NCBI GenBank assembly: GCA_964503965.1
Contig: CAZDCK010000001.1
Location: 186,001 to 250,000 of the forward strand
From: Eutrophocola sp964503965
GTDB lineage: Bacteria; Pseudomonadota; Gammaproteobacteria; Pseudomonadales; Pseudohongiellaceae
DNA: 64,000 nt
Direction of reading: 5' to 3'
Part shown: one piece after another, positions 17,732 through 25,750 of the stretch
Position numbering within the stretch: the first letter of the stretch is position 1
Layout of the letters: each line of letters starts with the position of its first letter
The notes under the pieces: model-generated
What the model was told of the DNA's origin: nothing
Seen by the model: the letters and a program-made list of their open reading frames with translations, nothing else
The model's database searches: none
Program-made: the position numbers and the translations under genes

Positions 17732-19102
17732 ATGAATCACAATGTTTTGATCGTTGATGACGAACCCGATATCAGGGAGCTCCTGGAGATCACTCTCGGC
17801 AGGATGGACCTGGATACTGCCTCTGCTCAGGATCTGGCAGAGGCACGCCATCAACTTGCCAATAATGATTTTCACCTTTGCCTGACTGACATGAAACTGC
17901 CCGACGGCATTGGGATTGACCTGGTGAAAGAGATACAGGAGAAATGGCCACAAATTCCAGTGGCCATCATCACGGCCCATGGCAGTACAGAAACAGCCAT
18001 CAGTGCCCTCAAGGCCGGAGCCTTTGATTTTGTATCCAAACCAGTGGATCTCGCAAAGCTTCGGGAAATGGTCAATATCGCTCTGAAACTGGAGCATGAA
18101 TTACCCGATCTGAGACAGGAGCCACATGATTCTCCCATCCGGTTAATTGGCGAATCCAACCAGATAACCCACCTCAAGGAACAGATTATCAAACTCGCCA
18201 GAAGCCAGGCTCCCGTCTTTATCAGCGGAGAATCCGGCAGCGGGAAGGAACTCGTTGCCCGATCAATTCATGCCCAGGGCCCACGCCGGGACCGGGAATT
18301 CGTCGCCATAAACTGTGGAGCCATTCCTTCTGAACTGATGGAAAGCGAGTTTTTCGGGCATAAAAAGGGTAGTTTCTCCGGAGCTACCAGTGACAAACCA
18401 GGCCTTTTCCAGGCCGCCCAGGGGGGCAGCCTGTTTCTTGACGAAATCGCCGACCTTCCCCTCCACATGCAAGTCAAACTGCTCAGGGCGATACAGGAGA
18501 AATCCATACGGCCTGTCGGTTCAGAATCAGAAGTGCCCGTCGACGTCAGGATTATCAGTGCCACACACAAGAATCTTGTTCACGAAGTGGAGGCAGGGAA
18601 TCTCAGACAGGACCTTTTTTACCGCATAAACGTCATTGAATTACATGTACCAAGCCTGAGGGAAAGGAAAGAAGATATACCACTGCTGACAACTTATTTC
18701 CTGGAAATGCTGGCAAGGGAAAATGGCAGTGAGAAGGTGACAATAAGTCAGGATGCGCTTACCCGATTGGAAAACCATGATTTTCCCGGGAATGTCCGTG
18801 AACTGGAAAACATACTTCAGCGGGCGCTTGCCCTGGCTGAAGATCACCGCATTCAGGAAAGTGACTTACATGCATTCTCATCTCCTCCCCTCCCCCCGGG
18901 GGAAACAAGCCAGCCGGCCGAGATGGAACCAGCTCTCATTTCAGAGGGGTTTTCCCTGGAATCCTATCTGGAGGGCATTGAAAAAGAGACGATAGAAAAA
19001 GCACTGGAAATGACACGCTGGAACAAGACTGCTGCAGCAAAAAAACTGGGTATGTCGTTTCGCTCTTTCCGTTACAGACTCAAGAAGCTGGGCATAGACT
19101 GA
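17732..19102 (+). CDS. pilR: Sigma-54-dependent response regulator PilR
   Basis: NtrC-family activator of 456 residues that drives pilA transcription with RpoN. Receiver domain (1-120) has the acidic pair DDEPD and phospho-Asp in LTDMKLPDG. The AAA+ domain has Walker A GESGSGKE (about 167-174), the sigma-54 contact loop as GSFSGA (about 213) rather than GAFTGA, and Walker B LFLDEIADL (about 233). The C-terminal Fis-type helix-turn-helix includes NKTAAAKKLGMSFRSFRYRL. In Pseudomonas the minor pilin genes follow; here ispH follows, convergent, after 10 bp. Confidence 0.94.
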   Translation: MNHNVLIVDDEPDIRELLEITLGRMDLDTASAQDLAEARHQLANNDFHLCLTDMKLPDGIGIDLVKEIQEKWPQIPVAIITAHGSTETAISALKAGAFDFVSKPVDLAKLREMVNIALKLEHELPDLRQEPHDSPIRLIGESNQITHLKEQIIKLARSQAPVFISGESGSGKELVARSIHAQGPRRDREFVAINCGAIPSELMESEFFGHKKGSFSGATSDKPGLFQAAQGGSLFLDEIADLPLHMQVKLLRAIQEKSIRPVGSESEVPVDVRIISATHKNLVHEVEAGNLRQDLFYRINVIELHVPSLRERKEDIPLLTTYFLEMLARENGSEKVTISQDALTRLENHDFPGNVRELENILQRALALAEDHRIQESDLHAFSSPPLPPGETSQPAEMEPALISEGFSLESYLEGIEKETIEKALEMTRWNKTAAAKKLGMSFRSFRYRLKKLGID

Positions 19103-19112
19103 GCGGCCTTGT

Positions 19113-20108
19113 TCACTCTACATGCTGGACTTTGAGCTCGCGGGGCATTGAGAAAACAATATTTTCCTCAACACCCTGCATTTCCACAGGTTCCTTCCCT
19201 CCAAGTTCCCTGAGTCGGGTAATGACTTCCTTGACCAGAACTTCAGGAGCCGATGCTCCTGCCGTAACACCTATATTACTCTTGCCTTCGAGCCACCTCT
19301 CCTTGATCTCGCCGGCATGATCGATCAGGTAAGATTCACTCCCCAGTCGCTGGGCGAGTTCACACAGGCGGTTTGAATTGGAAGAATTGGGGGACCCCAC
19401 AACAAGGACCAGGTCATTTTCCAGGGCAAGTTGCTTCACCGCATCCTGACGATTCTGTGTGGCATAGCAGATATCCTTTTTGCGCGGTCCGACAATAGCC
19501 GGAAATCGCTCATAAAGCGCATCAATAATCCGCGCTGTATCATCCATGGATAGTGTAGTCTGGGTTACAAAGGCCAGGTTATCTTCATTTTTTACCTGTA
19601 GATTTTCAACATCTTGCTCGGACTCCACCAGGTAGATATCTCCCCCATTACCTGGGTCATACTGCCCCATGGTACCTTCCACTTCCGGATGGAACTGGTG
19701 ACCAATCAGAATACATTCGCGCCCTGCCTCACTATATTTAATGACTTCAAGATGCACCTTCGTAACCAGGGGACAGGTGGCATCGAATACCCTTAGCCCT
19801 AGTTGTTCAGCTTCATCCTTTACTGTCCTCGAAACACCATGGGCACTGAAAATCACAATGGATGGTTCACCCTTTTCATCCTTTACCGGGACATCCTCCA
19901 ATTCATCAACAAAAATAGCCCCCCTTTGTTTGAGAGACTCCACCACCGTCTTGTTATGCACAACTTCATGGCGCACATAGATAGGCGGACCGAATAGGTC
20001 CAGAGCCCGGTTTACGATATCAATAGCTCGATCAACACCAGCGCAGAAACCTCTGGGGTTGGCCAGGTTAATCTGCAGGGAGTTGGATTCAGTAGTCATA
20101 ACTTTCAT
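19113..20108 (-). CDS. ispH: 4-hydroxy-3-methylbut-2-enyl diphosphate reductase
   Basis: Last enzyme of the MEP pathway; a 4Fe-4S reductase that makes isopentenyl and dimethylallyl diphosphates. At 331 residues it has the three cluster cysteines in NPRGFCAGVDRA (about 18-29), FDATCPLVTK (about 111) and VVGSPNSSNS/YATQNRQ context with Cys in DICYATQ (about 212). The active-site Glu-containing TQTTLS lies near 180. It overlaps fkpB by ATGA, the end of a ribF-lspA-fkpB-ispH operon. Together with ispE and ispB in this window it supplies and uses isoprenoid units. Confidence 0.95.
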   Translation of the reverse strand: MKVMTTESNSLQINLANPRGFCAGVDRAIDIVNRALDLFGPPIYVRHEVVHNKTVVESLKQRGAIFVDELEDVPVKDEKGEPSIVIFSAHGVSRTVKDEAEQLGLRVFDATCPLVTKVHLEVIKYSEAGRECILIGHQFHPEVEGTMGQYDPGNGGDIYLVESEQDVENLQVKNEDNLAFVTQTTLSMDDTARIIDALYERFPAIVGPRKKDICYATQNRQDAVKQLALENDLVLVVGSPNSSNSNRLCELAQRLGSESYLIDHAGEIKERWLEGKSNIGVTAGASAPEVLVKEVITRLRELGGKEPVEMQGVEENIVFSMPRELKVQHVE

Positions 20109-20668
20109 TGTACAGGTTGTTCCGAAACAGCAAGCAGCTTAACCCGGAAGTGTACTGTCTTGCCTGCCAGTGGATGGTTGAAATCAATTTCTACGGTATT
20201 GGCGTCAAAAGCAGTCACCACACCCGGCTGGCTGTTTCCTTCACTGTCTGCAAAGTCTATCATCAGGCCCTCTTCCACGGGCAAATCTGCCGGAAACCGA
20301 AATCTCTGGAAACGTCTGACATTTTCTGGATTGGGCTCACCGAAGGCGCTGGCTGCCGCTATTTCTGCAACCACTTCATCTCCGGCACGCATACCATAGA
20401 GTGCCTTTTCGAAACCCGGCAGTATGTTGCCGTCACCCACGGTAAATGTCACCGGACTGCCCTCAAAATTACTGTCCACGATACTGCCATCTGTCAAAGA
20501 CAGCTCGAAATGCAAAGTGACCTGCCGGCCAGGAGCCAGTTGGCCAGGCTCATAATCCATGGATGCATCCACTGTTTCTTCCGGGACCACAGCTGTGGAT
20601 GCATCACTGGCAATTATATTTTGAGTTGCTTCATTCATTTCTCGATCTGCCAAGTCAAGTTCTCCCAT
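20105..20668 (-). CDS. fkpB: FKBP-type peptidyl-prolyl isomerase, SlpA/FkpB type
   Basis: Cytoplasmic proline isomerase and chaperone of the SlyD/SlpA branch, 187 residues. The FKBP half-motifs TLHFELSLTDGSIVDSNF and ILPGFEKALYGMRAGD are clear, and the inserted flap domain contains AFGEPNPENVRRF. The N-terminal ~40 residues precede the domain and are longer than in E. coli SlpA. The start at 20668 overlaps the lspA stop by 14 bases; an ATG at 20638 (MNEATQ) preceded by GAGAA is an alternative. It sits between lspA and ispH as in many gammaproteobacteria. Confidence 0.88.
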   Translation of the reverse strand: MGELDLADREMNEATQNIIASDASTAVVPEETVDASMDYEPGQLAPGRQVTLHFELSLTDGSIVDSNFEGSPVTFTVGDGNILPGFEKALYGMRAGDEVVAEIAAASAFGEPNPENVRRFQRFRFPADLPVEEGLMIDFADSEGNSQPGVVTAFDANTVEIDFNHPLAGKTVHFRVKLLAVSEQPVQ

Positions 20669-21179
20669 CAGACGTCTTGGGTCGATAATCCAGAAAGATA
20701 TCCAGAATCATGAGTCCAGCACCAAGACTGATGGCAGAATCGGCAATATTGAAGGTCGCAAACCGGTAGCTGCCTGCATATACGCTGATGAAGTCAGTAA
20801 CGTAGCCAGTCAAAGCCCGATCAATACCATTGCCTACAGCGCCTCCCAGAATAAGAGCCAGTGACCAGCCAAGTAGTTTCTGGTTTCTGTTGTCGAGCCT
20901 GGTCATCCAGATTGCCAGAAACACACTAACTGAAACCGAAATGCCCGTTAGTACAATACGCTGCCAGCCGCCGGCATTGGCCAGAAAACTGAATGCTGCC
21001 CCACGGTTGTAGGCAAGCAACAGATCGAATCCGGGGAAAACAGTCACAGGTACGCCTTCCACCAGGCTGGTGTTGCATACATACTTGGCGAACTGATCAA
21101 GCACGAGGACAACCACGGCGATACCATAAAGCGTAAATAATTGCGCCAGCTTTCTGTCATTCATATTCGGGGATGTCAT
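20655..21179 (-). CDS. lspA: Lipoprotein signal peptidase (signal peptidase II)
   Basis: Inner-membrane aspartyl protease that cuts prolipoproteins before the lipidated Cys. Four membrane segments; catalytic Asp residues are in GGAVGNGIDR and FNIADSAIS, the standard LspA motifs. The open frame extends to a TTG at 21200; the ATG codons at 21179 and 21164 are better placed relative to the first membrane helix, and neither has a strong ribosome site. With 21179 as start the gap to ribF is 4 bp. The ileS gene that usually precedes lspA is absent. Confidence 0.92.
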   Translation of the reverse strand: MTSPNMNDRKLAQLFTLYGIAVVVLVLDQFAKYVCNTSLVEGVPVTVFPGFDLLLAYNRGAAFSFLANAGGWQRIVLTGISVSVSVFLAIWMTRLDNRNQKLLGWSLALILGGAVGNGIDRALTGYVTDFISVYAGSYRFATFNIADSAISLGAGLMILDIFLDYRPKTSDGRT

Positions 21180-21183
21180 GGTT

Positions 21184-22143
21184 TTATGTGCCCGCAGCAA
21201 CGGCTGCCAGGGATAATCGCGCTTCAGCGATATCCCGATGCATTTGCTCTGTCAGTGACTCCAAGTCAGCAAATGTTTCTTCGTCCCTGAGTTTTTTTAC
21301 AAAACTGACATGCAAATGCTGGCCATAAATATCTTCACTGAAATCGAAGATGTACACTTCCACTTTCAGTGTATTTCCGGTCTCTACCGTAGGATTGAAG
21401 CCAACACTGGCAACCCCCTGCAAAATCCGGCCATTTAATTCAACCAGCACACTGAAAATTCCCTGTAGCGGAAGCTTGCGGCTACCCAGTGACAGATTGG
21501 CCGTGGGGATACCTATTTCACGGCCCAATTTCCTGCCTTCTTCTACATATCCACTGATACTGTAAAAACGCCCCAACATCTCCCGGGCCCTTTCACAGTT
21601 TCCTGCGAGTAGGGCTTTTCTTACCAGGGTGCTGCTGATACGTTCTTCGAATTCTCCTGATGTACTATTACGCACGCAGGGGGCTTCCCTGATCACATCA
21701 AACCCAAGTACAGCCCCCTTTTCGATCAGCATCGAAAAATCACCCCTTCTATTTTTTCCAAACCTGAAATCATCACCTACGATAAGGGCCCTGACTTTCA
21801 GGCCATTGACCAGATAGCGAGTAATAAAATCATCAGCTTCAAGGTTGCATAACTGCCTGTTGAAGGTCATCTGGAATATGGCATCCACACCATAACTGGT
21901 AAGAAATTCCACTTTTTCCTCAAACGAGGTCAGCCTGGCCGGTGCAGCATCACCAGCAAAAAACTCTTCCGGGTGCGGCTCACTGAGGATGACGACAGAA
22001 GGAAGTTCTTCTTTATCTGCCCTGACTAACAGGGTATCCAGGACATGCTGGTGCCCAAGATGAAGGCCATCATACTTGCCAATAGTGGCAACACAGGCAC
22101 CATGGCTGGCCTGAAAACTGTCAAAATCAGTAAAAACAGTCAT
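21184..22143 (-). CDS. ribF: Bifunctional riboflavin kinase/FAD synthetase
   Basis: Makes FMN from riboflavin and then FAD. The N-terminal FAD synthetase domain has ATIGKYDGLHLGHQ near residues 20-33, with Lys where most members have Asn-Phe (GNFDG); the C-terminal flavokinase domain has GREIGIPTANLSL and GVASVGFNPT. I set the start at 22143 (MTVFTDF, 319 residues), because a longer frame to 22224 would include a probable promoter -10 box. ribF abuts lspA directly without ileS. Confidence 0.93.
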   Translation of the reverse strand: MTVFTDFDSFQASHGACVATIGKYDGLHLGHQHVLDTLLVRADKEELPSVVILSEPHPEEFFAGDAAPARLTSFEEKVEFLTSYGVDAIFQMTFNRQLCNLEADDFITRYLVNGLKVRALIVGDDFRFGKNRRGDFSMLIEKGAVLGFDVIREAPCVRNSTSGEFEERISSTLVRKALLAGNCERAREMLGRFYSISGYVEEGRKLGREIGIPTANLSLGSRKLPLQGIFSVLVELNGRILQGVASVGFNPTVETGNTLKVEVYIFDFSEDIYGQHLHVSFVKKLRDEETFADLESLTEQMHRDIAEARLSLAAVAAGT

Positions 22144-22179
22144 AAATCCGGGCAGAAACTCGTTAAAAAAAAGGCGGCC

Positions 22180-22208
22180 ATTATATGTCAGGTCCCTGTG
22201 GGGATAAA
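22180..22208 (-). promoter_or_regulatory. Putative promoter of the ribF-lspA-fkpB-ispH operon
   Basis: On the minus strand a perfect TATAAT (22180-22185) is preceded at 17 bp by TTTATC (22203-22208), a weak -35 element. It lies about 37 bp before the chosen ribF start and supports that start. Confidence 0.5.
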
Positions 22209-22227
22209 TGCACGTGCAATTCACCCC

Positions 22228-23808
22228 CTACACGCTGAGTCGGAAATGCCTCGGACGTACACCGCAGGCAAGTAAAACAAGGATATAGGCTCCTGCACCA
22301 GCCACGCAGGTTAAGGACAGTCGGGTAACTCGGGTGATGGTATCTGCAGCCAGCCAGGCACTCATATCATCACTGCCGTAGAAAAGCCCCAGTATCATTA
22401 CCATTACTGTAGTCGCCGCTCCTGTCTGGAACAGGTATACAAACCAGTGCCTTCCAAACCGGAAAACGCCATTTTTCACAATACCCCACAACAGCAATCC
22501 TGCATTGACGAAAGCTGACAAGGAGGTCGCCAGCGCCAGGCCCACATGGGCAAGCGGAATAATGAGCAGCAGGTTAAACACCATGTTGCAGACCATGGCA
22601 GTGACAGCAAATCTGACGGGAGTATTTGTGTCCTGTCGCGAAAAATAGGCCGTTGCCAGTACCTTGATACTCATGAAGCCCATAAGCCCAAGGGCATAGG
22701 CTTTAAGACTGGTGGAGGTAGGAACAACAGAGTCGGGAGAAAAGGCCCCCCGCTGGTATAGCGTGATTATCAGGGGGTCTGAAAGTACGATCAGTGCCAG
22801 CGTTGCTGGAAGCCCCACCAGTAACAGTGCCCGCAGACTCCAGTCCAGTGTTTCCGTAAATTTTCCGTCTTCCTCTGCAGCAAAAATGCGAGACAGCGTC
22901 GGCAGAATGACTGTAGCAATGGCTATCGCAAATATGCCAAGGGGTAATTCCATCAATCTGTCTGAATAGTAAAGCCAACTGACGGCCCCATCGCCATCTA
23001 TAGTGGTAGCCAATATGGTATCCAGCAGGAGGTTAATCTGTCCGACCGATACACTGAACATAACCGGAATCATGAGGGCTATAACCCGATCTACGCCCTC
23101 ATGCCTTGGCTTGAGTTTTGGCCTGGGCAGCAAATTCAGATGACCAAGAAAAGGCAACTGAAACATCAGCTGTATAGCACCGGCCAGCAACACTCCCCAG
23201 GCCAGGGCAAGAATGGGCTCATCAAGCAACGGACTGAGCAGAAACGCACAGCTGATCAGCGTCAGGTTCAGAAAAATCGGGGTCATGGCGGGTACTGCAA
23301 ACCGACCATAGGAGTTCAGGACTGAACCGGCAAAGCCTGTCAGGGATATCAGCAGGATATAGGGAAACGTAATCCTGAGCATTTCCACTAACTGGGAGAA
23401 TTTGTCCGGAGTATCCCGGTAGCCAAAGGCAAATACGCTCGCAAGCAAAGGCGCGGCAATGACACCAATTACCGATACAATCACCAGGATCAATGAAAGC
23501 CTGCCAAAAACATGATCCACCAGGGTTTTGACATCCCCAAATTCACGTTTTTTCCGGTATTCAGATAAAACCGGGACAAAAGCCTGGGAAAATGCCCCTT
23601 CGGCAAAAAGCCGGCGAAGAAAGTTGGGAATCTTGAAGGCTACGAAAAAAGCATCCGCTGCTGCACCATCACCAAAAATGGCGGCAAACACAATCTCCCG
23701 GCATAGGCCGAGAATTCGGGAAAGAAAGGTCATCGAGGAGACCACCAGGCTGGATTTAGCCACGGCTGTTTGTTCCGGCTGCTTCTTTGCTGCCTGCACG
23801 CTGATCAA
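22228..23808 (-). CDS. murJ: Lipid II flippase MurJ
   Basis: Inner-membrane MOP-family flippase of 526 residues with about 14 membrane segments that moves lipid II for peptidoglycan synthesis. The N-terminal signature MTFLSRILGLCREIVFAAIFG (split here as MTFLSRILG and REIVFAAIFG, about 27-46) and FFVAFKIPNFLRRLFAEGAF (about 53-72) are typical, including the conserved arginines. It lies upstream of ribF in the same direction, as in Pseudomonas, and is divergent from rpsT. Confidence 0.94.
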   Translation of the reverse strand: MISVQAAKKQPEQTAVAKSSLVVSSMTFLSRILGLCREIVFAAIFGDGAAADAFFVAFKIPNFLRRLFAEGAFSQAFVPVLSEYRKKREFGDVKTLVDHVFGRLSLILVIVSVIGVIAAPLLASVFAFGYRDTPDKFSQLVEMLRITFPYILLISLTGFAGSVLNSYGRFAVPAMTPIFLNLTLISCAFLLSPLLDEPILALAWGVLLAGAIQLMFQLPFLGHLNLLPRPKLKPRHEGVDRVIALMIPVMFSVSVGQINLLLDTILATTIDGDGAVSWLYYSDRLMELPLGIFAIAIATVILPTLSRIFAAEEDGKFTETLDWSLRALLLVGLPATLALIVLSDPLIITLYQRGAFSPDSVVPTSTSLKAYALGLMGFMSIKVLATAYFSRQDTNTPVRFAVTAMVCNMVFNLLLIIPLAHVGLALATSLSAFVNAGLLLWGIVKNGVFRFGRHWFVYLFQTGAATTVMVMILGLFYGSDDMSAWLAADTITRVTRLSLTCVAGAGAYILVLLACGVRPRHFRLSV

Positions 23809-23877
23809 TTCTCCTCGAGTTCGCCAGTAGCGGTCATAATATCACAGCATTGGCACTGTCTTTACAGCCAGACAGAG

Positions 23878-23906
23878 TTGACAAAAGCCCTCGAAAACTG
23901 CATGAT
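23878..23906 (+). promoter_or_regulatory. Putative rpsT promoter
   Basis: Perfect -35 TTGACA (23878-23883), 17-bp spacer and -10 CATGAT (23901-23906, 4 of 6). The predicted leader before the rpsT start is about 70 bases, long enough for autoregulation by S20. Confidence 0.6.
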
Positions 23907-23983
23907 TCGCGTCTTTTTTCAGCTAGCAAGCATAATTTAACCAAACAATTAACCAAGTCTCAGGACATTAAGAGGAGAACCCC

Positions 23984-24250
23984 TTGGCAAACTCTCCACA
24001 GGCCCGCAAAAGGGCACGTCAGGCAGAATCAAGGCGCACGCATAACGCCAGTGCTCGTTCAGTGGTACGCACCTATATCAAAAAGGTCAACGCCGCCATT
24101 GAATCCAAAGATTACGATCAGGCCACTGCGGCCTATAACAATGCCGTTCCGGTCATTGACCGCATGGCTGACAAAGGTATTATCCACGCCAACAAGGCCG
24201 CTCGTCATAAAAGCCGCCTGAACAGCGCTATAAAGGCCCTGAAAGCCTGA
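23984..24250 (+). CDS. rpsT: 30S ribosomal protein S20
   Basis: Primary 16S rRNA-binding protein of the small subunit body, 88 residues, full length. ANSPQARKRARQ at the N-terminus and AARHKSRLN near residue 74 are diagnostic. The start codon is TTG, preceded by AGGAGA about 5-9 bases upstream. E. coli rpsT also starts with UUG, where the poor start codon is part of S20 autoregulation. A terminator follows after 21 bp. Confidence 0.97.
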   Translation: MANSPQARKRARQAESRRTHNASARSVVRTYIKKVNAAIESKDYDQATAAYNNAVPVIDRMADKGIIHANKAARHKSRLNSAIKALKA

Positions 24251-24271
24251 TCCAGTCGTTCAAGAATTAAG

Positions 24272-24294
24272 AAACCGGCTTAGGCCGGTTTTTT
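24272..24294 (+). terminator. Rho-independent terminator of rpsT
   Basis: 8-bp perfect stem AAACCGGC (24272-24279) and GCCGGTTT (24284-24291), TTAG loop, followed by T residues to 24294. Confidence 0.9.
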
Positions 24295-24414
24295 AATGTC
24301 TGCTGAACAGGCCTTCCCAAAAAATTACCCCTCTCGAATTTTCATCAGTTATAATCATTCCCATCAATCATGATAAGAGTGCCCAGCAGGGGCACGGACC
24401 CGGGGGAGTTTCAC

Positions 24415-24813
24415 ATGAGAGTTTTTATACAATGTATCGGTTTCGTAGCCAGTTTGATGTTGATCTCACCAGTATCAGCCCATCATTCATTCCAGGCTAC
24501 CTACGACATGGATTCCATGATCGAAATCCGTGGCAAGCTGGTCCAGATGAATTTTCGGAACCCCCACTCCTCTGTCATGGTCATGGCGCCCGATGAAAAT
24601 GGCAACATGCAACGCTGGGGTGTTGAATGGGGTGGCGCCACACTACTGATGCGCCAGGGACTGACCCGCACTTCCTTCAAACCCGGTGACGAAGTTGTCA
24701 TTATGGGGCAGCCTTCCAGGGACAAAACAGATTACCGTATGAGAATGGAATCCATTATGCGTCCCTCTGACGGTTTTGGGTGGGGATTCGACGAAGATCA
24801 GACCTTCGATTAA
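24415..24813 (+). CDS. DUF6152 family exported protein
   Basis: Protein of 132 residues with a signal peptide (about 1-21, ending SAH). The mature start HHSFQATYDMD and the later FRNPHSSVMV and RWGVEWGG are typical of the DUF6152 family, small periplasmic proteins of unknown role. The start at 24415 has GGGGGAG 7 bases upstream; an in-frame ATG at 24370 would put 15 polar residues before the signal. It is convergent with the module at 24991-27560, whose genes also encode exported proteins. Confidence 0.85.
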   Translation: MRVFIQCIGFVASLMLISPVSAHHSFQATYDMDSMIEIRGKLVQMNFRNPHSSVMVMAPDENGNMQRWGVEWGGATLLMRQGLTRTSFKPGDEVVIMGQPSRDKTDYRMRMESIMRPSDGFGWGFDEDQTFD

Positions 24814-24832
24814 AGTATGCGATTAAAGTATG
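24807..24832. repeat. Perfect 13-bp tandem duplication
   Basis: CGATTAAAGTATG occurs twice in direct contact, the first copy containing the stop codon of the DUF6152 gene. It looks like a recent slippage or duplication event at the 3' end of that gene. Confidence 0.8.
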
Positions 24833-24990
24833 TCGGCCGCTTACAGCATCCCCGAAAACGCCTGCAGTGAGGGAAGCCGATGGCCTAGCGAGTGGGTGCG
24901 CGCTTTTCTTGAAGGTGGTTAACTACAGTATTCCTTGCACAAGCAAATAAAATAAAATCAGGATATCTTTTCTGAAAAGATATACCAAAA

Positions 24991-25740
24991 CTATTGAGCC
25001 ATGCACTCGGCAGGATCCCACTTGCTCCCATCAGGCTCACGCTTGAAATTTGTACTGGTCGTATACAACTGGGTCAGGTGTTCTTCATCTTCAAGAATCC
25101 CGATCACAGTCAGGTACTCTGTACCATCTCCCCCAACCAGTAACTCGTAGTATTCGGTCAGAGTGGCATTTTCACCGTAAGGCACACCGTTGCGTCGCAG
25201 GTATCCTGGAGCCATGTTGGTGGTTTCAGCCTCAATGCTACCCCAGATCACAGGACCAAAGCGGCCGTTCCTTTCCAGCAGCCAACCGGCATTGGTCACA
25301 CCCTGCAGCGTACCGGCTCCCTCGCCGTCCTGGGCTCCACCAAACTTCAGCAGTCGAGTCTGCATACCGGCATCGGTATCAATCTGAAGAACATCATCTT
25401 CTGCCCAGGTGATATGTAATCGGGTTGGTATCCGCATTAGACCACCGGCCCCATAGGCCTTACAGGCATCCCCGTTAGCGATATCCTCTTCCGGATCCCA
25501 GGCATTGGCAATTTCCCTCCCCTTGGGGGTCAGACCAATACCTTCATAGTCACCGGCAGGGGCCGTCATCATTCGGAAGCGCCAATCCTCAGTGACCAAG
25601 GCTACCCAGTAACCGGTCAGGTCTATGGGCGCCACATCGCGGGCAGACTGTGTTTCACTGCCTGGTGGTTGTGCTGTTGTACAGGCCGATACCAGAATGA
25701 ACAGAGTCGGCAATATGCTGTGGATGAATCGTTTACTCAT
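24991..25740 (-). CDS. Lipoprotein of unknown function, 'LRRNGV' family (copy B)
   Basis: Protein of 249 residues with a lipoprotein signal peptide, lipobox LVSAC with Cys20. It starts with DLTGYWVALVTEDW (about 40-53), and has GYLRRNGVPYGENATLTEYY (about 178-197). The same two elements occur in the protein encoded at 26694-27560, so the two are paralogues. A Shine-Dalgarno GGAG is 6 bases before the ATG. It is the last gene of a three-gene operon (copy A, MBL hydrolase, copy B), 10 bp after the hydrolase. I do not recognise a named family or an enzymatic motif; a lipocalin-like barrel is only a guess. Confidence 0.65.
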   Translation of the reverse strand: MSKRFIHSILPTLFILVSACTTAQPPGSETQSARDVAPIDLTGYWVALVTEDWRFRMMTAPAGDYEGIGLTPKGREIANAWDPEEDIANGDACKAYGAGGLMRIPTRLHITWAEDDVLQIDTDAGMQTRLLKFGGAQDGEGAGTLQGVTNAGWLLERNGRFGPVIWGSIEAETTNMAPGYLRRNGVPYGENATLTEYYELLVGGDGTEYLTVIGILEDEEHLTQLYTTSTNFKREPDGSKWDPAECMAQ

Positions 25741-25750
25741 GTGCCGCTCC

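Noticed and set aside
20108..20713. 201-codon plus-strand frame opposite fkpB
   Set aside because: Antisense to a clear FKBP gene, with no recognisable motif and atypical composition.
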